Under the pieces are notes generated by a model, which saw only the letters and a program-made list of their open reading frames with translations, did no database searches and had not been told where the DNA came from. 64,000 nt of DNA from Cyclina sinensis (taxonomy: Eukaryota; Mollusca; Bivalvia; Venerida; Veneridae): positions 53,436,901-53,500,900 of the forward strand of contig JAAONU010000001.1 in the NCBI GenBank assembly GCA_012932295.1, written 5' to 3'. Positions 57,181 through 64,000 of the stretch are shown here, in pieces (the first letter of the stretch is position 1; each line of letters starts with the position of its first letter). A program made the position numbers and the translations under genes.

Positions 57181-60100
57181 TTATATGTAAAACCTTATTT
57201 TCATTTACAAAACGGTATTTATCAGTCTTTAAAAGATTAGATGTTTTCAATATCTTTAGTAGGCCTAATTAAAACAATACATCTTTCAAGGGATTAACTT
57301 GATTTACGGAAACCAATTATGGTAATTATAGCAATAAGTATTTGATTGAATTATACTGTTAAGTAATAAACTACATTTCTACAGAATAAGTTGAAGAGTA
57401 AAAGATGTAACTGGTTTAACCATGTCATGAATAAGCATTAAGCAAGGGCCTGTTAGTAAAAGGCAGTCCTGGAGTTCGAGGATTTAAATAACCTAAATTT
57501 GCCAAGTTCATCTGCTAGGTGTGATTACAGTTTTGTTCTGAAGTAACACACATCCTACACTGCTGATCAGAAGTTAGATGCATTAAACAAAACATAAACA
57601 CATCATTATAGGTAAACGGATAACAGAATAGTAGACAGTATATCTAAAACAAATACTATGTGAAAAGTGGTAACATCAAAATACAAGTAGCATTTACAAT
57701 TATATTCAGTTGCTTTGTAGAAAGAGTCAGGTAGAATTAAAAAGTAGAAGATTTGTTATAAACTGATATACTAAACGTTTTATATATTTCTTTTCTTTAC
57801 AGCTTATACCCTGACTCCAACTGTCTTTTTTTAATGGTTGCAACACAACTTTTCCCAAATCTATGGCACACAAACTGCCATCCTGACTGAAAATAACTAC
57901 GGTGTGACTAAACAATTTTAAAGGCTGAATGGTTAATTATGCAGTGTCAGTCATTTGTTATAGTTAATAATACAAATTGAAATAGTATACCTATTTGCTC
58001 TTTTTTTACTGAATAAACAACTGTTTTACAAAAAATTGTACTCATGTCGAATATTTTGAAAGACAATTTTAAAAAAACAACAAAAATAAAAACAACAACA
58101 ACAATTATTTAATTGAAATGTGCAACGATTGTAAGCCCAAAACTGCGAGTGAATGCATTGATGGAATATAATTCTGTTAAGTGTTACATAATACAAGTGT
58201 AGTTTGATCTACATTGTATTTAGAGATTGTACTGCATCAGTTACACTAACCTTTTGCTTGATATTGTAACAGTAACAGCATCATTGTCAGAAATATTTGA
58301 AAGGCGACCAGTTTTCTGGAAATAAACAACAAAACAAAAAAAAAAAAAAAAAAAAAAAAGAAAAGAAAAAAAGAAAAGAAACACAAAAAAATCAACAACA
58401 AAAAAACGTGATAAATGGTTTCAAAGTTGCTCGCTTCTGACCTAACATGAGTTACTGAAAGATAGAGGGCGCGACAAAAATAACCACAACATAACTCAAT
58501 GTCTCAGTATTATCCTTCATCACTCATTAAGGCGACAGTATTTTAGCGCCTGAAACGCTTTGATTTCATGTTTATATTACAGGAAACGTGAAAACAAGGC
58601 AGTTTCTTCGTCTGCTTATAAAAACTAGAAGAAATAAATTTGCTAGTATATTTTTCTGAAAATGGAACATCAGTGACAGTATTTCTGCAACCACTGGGAT
58701 TCAAATGACAGTTTTGCGTGATTCATATTTACAAATGGATTAACAGCAGACGATATTCCAAGTCTCATTACCGAAGTTATTTACAGGAAGCTTTGGTCAG
58801 AAAATGCTGTTTTGAATTTTACGAATCTTATTTCTGATTTTACTGGCGTTTACTTGGAATGTTTTATTATGGTTAATCACTTGCATGTAAATACGATGAA
58901 AACTTCATGTAAACCGTTTCCATATTTCTTAACAGGATGGAATTTTAGCAGATCTTCAGTCGTTCAAATTTTGATAAGCCGTCAAAACACAAAATGTTAT
59001 AATATACCTAAGGCCTTTGTCATACACTTTACACGGCATTGAGGACATACAAGCACCTGTGTCTCTCTGATCCTTGCGACTATGAGCGAGACAGCTAAAA
59101 CATGAACAAGAGCAGAATTCGTAGAAACATCTATAATTTCTCTCCAGCTAACACTGACTTGCAAATTTAGCAACAGGTGATAAAAAATCTCGAACATCTA
59201 CGTTCGTTCGAAAACGGGCACTCATTTTTAGAATAAAGATAAAAATAATCCAAATATGATGAAACTGGAATATTTCAGATACTTTAAGTAATGTCCTTTA
59301 TCTTCCATTGTCTCACTAAAGCGACTAACGCCGACTGCAATCAAAGAATACTAATGCTCATTTTAATGGGTATTTCAATAAAAAACGGCGGATTGTTTCC
59401 ACGAAAAGACCGCAGTTATAGGATTTAGTCCATTCAAGCTTATCACAATATTCATCGGGCAAATTGCACTAGTTATGCCATTCAGATCTAAATTACTTAC
59501 ACAGGATGAGCCAGTTTAAGTAAGTTTAATAGAGATACCCAACTACCGCGATTTCCAGTCGAAGATACCTCCCAATATTTACAGCGAAACTACAGCTGTT
59601 TTTTAAAAGATCGTGTACATGTTATCTCAGTCGAATGGATTGCCGATTATGACCGATCTGATTTTGAATCTACAAATGAGGAGGTCAAAATATACTATTT
59701 CAGATATTGACAGGTATCACTAGGTATGATTTGGTGTTATTTTAGGTATTGTTGTTCAAGTAATCGAAGAAAGTTTCAAACATATGCGTATCAATGCTTT
59801 TAAGTAACAGGAATATTCTTACTTGTTTATTTACTTCATAAATATTTAAAATTCTACTAAAATGGTTTTAAGTGTAAGAATTAATTACATATTTGAATGT
59901 TTTATCGATATATGATAAGCTTAACTTGGATTCAGTTCAGTTTGTTCCTTAAATGATAGAAGGCAAATGAACAACTTGAATAAACTAGATCCTAAATTTT
60001 CAGGCCTGTTCAGTCAGTTGTAATAATAGAACGGAAAAAATAGTCAATTCAGTCTTGTTTCCCAAAACAGTCTTTCACGTAATAGTCAGAAATCTATGTT

Positions 60101-60585
60101 TAAACTGCGATTTCAATGTGAAATCTAAGGCAGATACAGACTGTTGTTACAAAACTCAAACGTTCTGAAAAGGTAGCGTAATAATTTAACTGACCTGCTT
60201 CTTCCTTTTTATGCGTATAATGAATGAATTAAGTCGGGCATTTTTCTCCGCCCATCTCAAATACCTTCTGTTCTCACTTTTCATAACAATATGCATGACC
60301 ATCATTAGTAAAGTTATTTGAGGTCAGTAACCTCGACCATTCGATTACAAATGCGGGCCTGTTTTTGTTTTGTACTAGACGCCTGTTAATGTACTAGACG
60401 CCTGTTAATGTCCATTCTGTTTCATAAATTTGGATAAGTGGATATGTTTCATTCGATTTTCCAACTAGTTTTACATTTCGACATGAGTTCATAGGCAACA
60501 TCCTTGTCCCATCACAATGCATCCACCAGGAAGTAAAACACCGCCCAAAACTCGAGTGATTTACCTAGCTCGAAACTTATTAAAG
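57181..60585. other. Intergenic DNA, no gene seen
   Basis: AT-rich, with a long A-run at about 58334-58360 and A-rich sequence around it. At 60380-60412 the phrase TACTAGACGCCTGTTAATG is present twice in tandem. No exon, RNA gene or intact mobile element was identified. Confidence 0.4.
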
Positions 60586-60594
60586 TATATAAAA
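60586..60594 (+). promoter_or_regulatory. Possible TATA box of the Ig-domain gene
   Basis: TATATAAAA about 460 bases before the first candidate ATG. A strong donor GTAAGTAT follows at 60737, and a possible acceptor (TGTATTTTAAG) ends at 61038, ten bases before the ATG at 61048. A 5' UTR exon of about 60620-60736 would fit. Inferred from consensus only. Confidence 0.4.
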
Positions 60595-61047
60595 TCTGAA
60601 AAATAGTGTCTCAAATACATTTGTAATTTTCTAAAAAGTATGCAGATCTTCAGATTTCCGCGAGCGCCACAGTCTTCGCTTAGTTTGTAAATCAGACTGT
60701 ATGTGGAATACTTTTTCAGCTTCATTGAGGACAGACGAGTAAGTATTTCATATTGGCTATGTTTCGTTACTGTGACTAATGTTTAAAGTATGACAAGCAA
60801 ACGTACATTTTGAAAATAATCTGATATTTTATAAGAAATTAACGCATAAGAATAATCCATTTATTAAAAAGGCTTACGGCACTCAGACATCTAAATGAAT
60901 ATGTTATTAACCTCCCAAGAAAGCAACAGTGCCTGAGTTAACACCCTAGTGTGTCAACTTAACGATGCTTTGATTATATGTCCATAAACAAGAACTCTTA
61001 TTGACATACTTTAATTTACAATATCAATGTATTTTAAGATTATCACG

Positions 61048-61739
61048 ATGAATATTCTGTACCCGCTACTTACTGTTCTGCTGTGTTGTGGTGGATTGCC
61101 AGGCAAGAATCATTTGTATCATGTAGTTATACTTCAGTTTCAATTTTTTTGCATAAACAGGTGTTTTCGAATCATGCTTTGATCACCATTTTCGTTCTAT
61201 ATTTTATGAAATTAAGTCATTATATAATTTTTATACCTGTAGTGCAAAAATGTACTAAAACGCTACATATAATTTGCCGAAATACAAAGATACAATTATC
61301 TGCTATGTTTGCATATATGGGTTTTTAAACAAATAATGATTTAGTTTAAAGATTATAATGCGGAGCGGGATACAGATACTATTGATTACGAGTATTGTAC
61401 TTATTACAGGCACTGAAAGCTTTGCTATACTTACACCATCGAATCCAGAAATCTGGGAAAACACAAGTCTGACACTTACTTGTTATGTCAACGTGACGTC
61501 AGAACATGATTACATGTATTGGGGATTGAATAACTACCATTACAGGATAGAAAAGACAGAAAACCAGTGTCGTGCAACAAGATTTCCTCTGAACGACACA
61601 GACCTATACAAACTGCGATGTCAGGGTGACAATCACTTTTCAGTAACTATTTTAAAAGTAAATAGACAGCAACATGGCGATATGTGGCACTGCATTATCG
61701 GGTTTTTTTCAAGTGTTATCGCGACAATATTTGTAAAGG
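61048..61739 (+). CDS. Ig V-like domain protein, 5' part (two exons)
   Basis: Exon 1 (61048-61102) encodes an 18-residue hydrophobic leader MNILYPLLTVLLCCGGLP; it ends CCAG|GCAAGA, a GC-type donor, and joins in phase 1 to the acceptor TTATTACAG at 61409. Exon 2 (61410-61739) encodes one Ig domain: B-strand LTLTC, YMYWGL tryptophan, and GDMWHC before the last strand, with a second cysteine pair candidate (NQC and LRC). N-glycosylation sites NTS, NVT and NDT are present. The exon ends at AAAGG|GTAAAA, again phase 1, the usual symmetric layout of Ig exons. Later exons (membrane or further domains) are not found in the remaining 2.2 kb, so the gene probably runs off the window. Receptor or secreted recognition protein is inferred. 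Confidence 0.7.
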
Positions 61740-61768
61740 GTAAAAGTTATATAAGAAATGGTTTATAA
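61358..61768 (+). CDS. Alternative unspliced form of the Ig-domain exon
   Basis: Reading straight into exon 2 without splicing, an ATG at 61358 gives MRSGIQILLITSIVLITG, an equally good signal peptide, then the same GTESFAIL and Ig domain. Read through the 61740 donor it stops at 61766-61768, giving a 136-residue secreted single-Ig protein. Canonical cysteines are residues 42 and 112, tryptophan 55, extra cysteines 71 and 88. Either this start or the exon at 61048 may be the real one. Confidence 0.5.
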   Translation: MRSGIQILLITSIVLITGTESFAILTPSNPEIWENTSLTLTCYVNVTSEHDYMYWGLNNYHYRIEKTENQCRATRFPLNDTDLYKLRCQGDNHFSVTILKVNRQQHGDMWHCIIGFFSSVIATIFVKGKSYIRNGL

Positions 61769-62981
61769 GTAAGATGACAAAAGTATTAGTTAAATGGCTG
61801 TCATCTTAGTTTTTTAACTGAATTGTAATAATTGTTTTCGTGCGTGGCCAAGCCAGAAACTAATAATGACTTTGAAATCAATGCTGTTAGTAGCACTAAT
61901 AAGCTTCGAGATAATTATTTCAAATGACAGAATGTGTTAGAATTTATGATGTAATAAAGTAAGTAAAAACGTCATGAGTAAACACCTGATAAGAAAAATG
62001 TATATGTTAATTTGTATTTGAAGGGCTTTAAAACGTGAAATCGGTTATTTATTGGACAGACAGGGTAGTACAGTATCTTTCATTCTGTAAAAGAAAACTT
62101 AAGGCCTTCCAGCTCGATGAAACACTAAAAATCGACAAGCATTTTCAGTCTTCTTACTTTTCCGTTTCTCATATTCCGCAATGTCGGACACAAATGCCAT
62201 TACTTTAAATAGGTTTCTCCCAATGGGGGAGATAATCAACATGAAAACACGAAATCGTCGTGGCATTGAGTTGAAAGGCAAATGTGATTTCTGCTCGAAT
62301 TAAATGGATAACAATGATAATGTCATCAAGATGTAATTGTGTTTTTGGTAAAAAATCTAAATAATGATGTGAGTGAAGGTTATATTTAAATTTTAACGGC
62401 AAATGCACTGTAGATGCACTGTTACAAAGTTCCGATAAGGCATATCGGGTTTACGTCATTTAGTAATCAACAGTTAATAAAGTTTAAATATAACACTGCT
62501 CCTGTACATCGTTTTAGGGCAATTCAAACTTTCTTGCCTCAGAACAGAATTTAAACTATATACTTGCCTGTTCATTCACCGGATTTGAAACTGATAAATA
62601 GACTGGCTTAAAAATATATAGATAGACATTTTCAATCACATTCAATACATTTGGACCAGTATTTCAACACAAAACATTTAAAAAAAACACATGGAAGTAT
62701 TCCGAGGCGATTGTTATGAAGCTGAGATGACACATTTCTCTGTGTTAATGTAAGTAGCTCTGAATAAAAATATTTAAAACATGCATTATAAATGCAGAAA
62801 ATCAAAAAATGATGCACGACCGCCTGTTTCGTATTCCAAGATGGACGGTGTTATATCCAACACTTTTGTCATTTTACTGTAGACAAAAAATATAAAATAC
62901 ATTTATTTATTTTTAGGTAATTCATGTAATGTTTTTTGTAAACATGTTGGTATTTTGTTTAATCTGTTTTAACTGTTGTAC
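61769..62981. other. Probable intron of the Ig-domain gene
   Basis: No further Ig, membrane or cytoplasmic exon could be recognised. AT-rich and without clear repeats. Confidence 0.35.
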
Positions 62982-63417
62982 ATCGTTCACCGGAAATAGC
63001 CCATCAAAACGCCGAAAACGAAAGTAAAATCGCCAACGTCGAGTTCACCCCAGGTAATGTTTCAACTTATTTCTCCATCATAACGTAATCGATTTCTTCA
63101 AACTAAACAATATTGCTAAATATGTCCGGTTTTAGAGCAGTATTTGCTTTTTGCTGCTAGTTGGGTAATTTTTGTGTAATTGGCGGTAAATTGTAGCCTC
63201 GTTGTTGACTTATGCGAACAATGTTGATAGTTTCCACCAAGTCAAGCCCAAAACGCTTTTGCTGTATCAAAATCCATCTTGAATTATAAAATATAGACTT
63301 TTCTCCAATTACATTAGAGCGGCCATTCACCAACTCAAGCTACTTTTTACAAAATTTTACCTGGGGTGAACTCGACGTTGGCGATTGCGTTTGGATGGGC
63401 TATTTCCGGTGAACGAT
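62982..63417. mobile_element. MITE/foldback element with long inverted termini
   Basis: Left arm from ATCGTTCACCGGAAATAGCC (62982) to CACCCCAGGTAA (63057), and right arm TTACCTGGGGTGAACTCGAC (63358) to GGTGAACGAT (63417), are inverted repeats. They are nearly identical except that the left arm carries about 16 extra bases (around CGAAAACGAAAGTAAA, near 63011-63027). The ~300-bp interior is non-coding. TA-like flanks only; target-site duplication not certain. Confidence 0.85.
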
Positions 63418-63744
63418 ATACAGCAGTGCTCTTGCCGACTTATCTTCTTAAGTAGTTCTATATTGATTAATTGGCAGTCTGAAAGCTTATAAGCTTAGCG
63501 GTTTTAAATTAATTTCAGTGTTTCAGAGGGCCTAGTAAAGACACTATCCTTCTTCAATTGCATGTGATGTGGTTTTCTCTTATATAAATATTAAAGCACC
63601 TAGAGTACGGTAAACTGCGGTAGAAAAATAGAAAAAGCAGCAAATACAAACATTTGCAGCTGAACTCAGTTATAAAAAGAATTCGAGAATCTGTTGTATT
63701 CTGGTACCACGTTTACAAACTGTGCAAATTACGTTTACCGTTTT

Positions 63745-63900
63745 GTTTATGTTCCCCTTCGAAGAAAAGAGGATATATTATTTTGCATATTTATTTCGAT
63801 CGTTCAGTCGGTTGGTCGGTAGACCACTTCATTTCCGATCAATAAATTGAGGAGACTTAAGATTTGATGCGTAGGATGGACATGATGGTGTTTAATTTGA
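63745..63900 (+). repeat. Dispersed repeat fragment
   Basis: GTTCCCCTTCGAAGAAAAGA, GGATATATTATTTTGCATAT and GTTCAGTCGGTTGGTCGGTAGACC form a start similar to the intron-2 repeat at 43762 (CCCGCCTTTTCGAAGAAAAA, then GTCCGTC runs). It is a related or analogous family seen widely, by memory, in bivalve DNA. Confidence 0.55.
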
Positions 63901-64000
63901 GCTTTCTTTCATATTTTTTTGAAATATTTATCAGTAATAAGATGTCTTTGTGTGATTTACTTTACAAAAAATTTGAAAACAATCCATATCTATTATTTTG

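Overview
The window looks like AT-rich nuclear DNA of a lophotrochozoan animal, most likely a bivalve mollusc. The evidence is: genes with GT-AG introns; a metazoan chondroitin glycosyltransferase; an IL-17-receptor-like ectodomain and a death-domain protein of invertebrate immune style; tRNA-headed SINEs; and dispersed repeats that I associate with bivalve genomes. The species cannot be fixed from sequence alone. There is no sign of bacterial operons, CRISPR or plasmid content.

Layout. 1-2290 is 5' flank or intron ending in a clear splice acceptor. 2417-4090 is an intact chondroitin sulfate N-acetylgalactosaminyltransferase whose CDS is in one exon; a poly(A) signal follows at 4295. 4325-9180 is U-rich non-coding DNA (possible long 3' UTR or intergenic). 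9181-10556 holds decayed dispersed repeats. 10557-16697 is a direct duplication of a ~2.8 kb unit. Between the two copies sits a broken 453-bp copy of the 3' end of the glycosyltransferase gene. 16915-17175 is a young SINE with an 11-bp target-site duplication. 23510-25640 is a 50-bp minisatellite. 34950-37817 is a two-exon gene for a 622-residue coiled-coil plus death-domain protein, with a MITE in its intron. 39205-39756 holds a decayed LINE reverse transcriptase and two perfect short hairpins; 40849-41137 is a second SINE with a perfect 11-bp target-site duplication, on the minus strand.

42809-49164 is an eleven-exon gene that I assembled by splice phase. It encodes a 508-residue type I receptor whose ectodomain resembles IL-17 receptors but whose 154-residue tail shows no SEFIR domain. 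55471-57180 is a 1.7-kb element: a 69-bp hairpin-forming repeat in about 23 copies, enclosed by 43-bp inverted termini with one mismatch. 61048-61739 is the 5' part of a secreted or membrane Ig-domain gene, with two alternative ways to encode its signal peptide. 62982-63417 is another foldback/MITE-like element.

Three of the four genes (death-domain adaptor, IL-17R-like receptor, Ig receptor) fit innate immunity or cell-surface recognition, but nothing shows that they act together. The most unusual items are the SEFIR-less IL-17R-like receptor, the hairpin minisatellite element, the uncharacterised death-domain protein, the duplication enclosing a piece of a neighbouring gene, and the GC-AG alternative first exon of the Ig gene. 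All exon joins are inferred from phase and splice consensus; no transcript or homology search was available.
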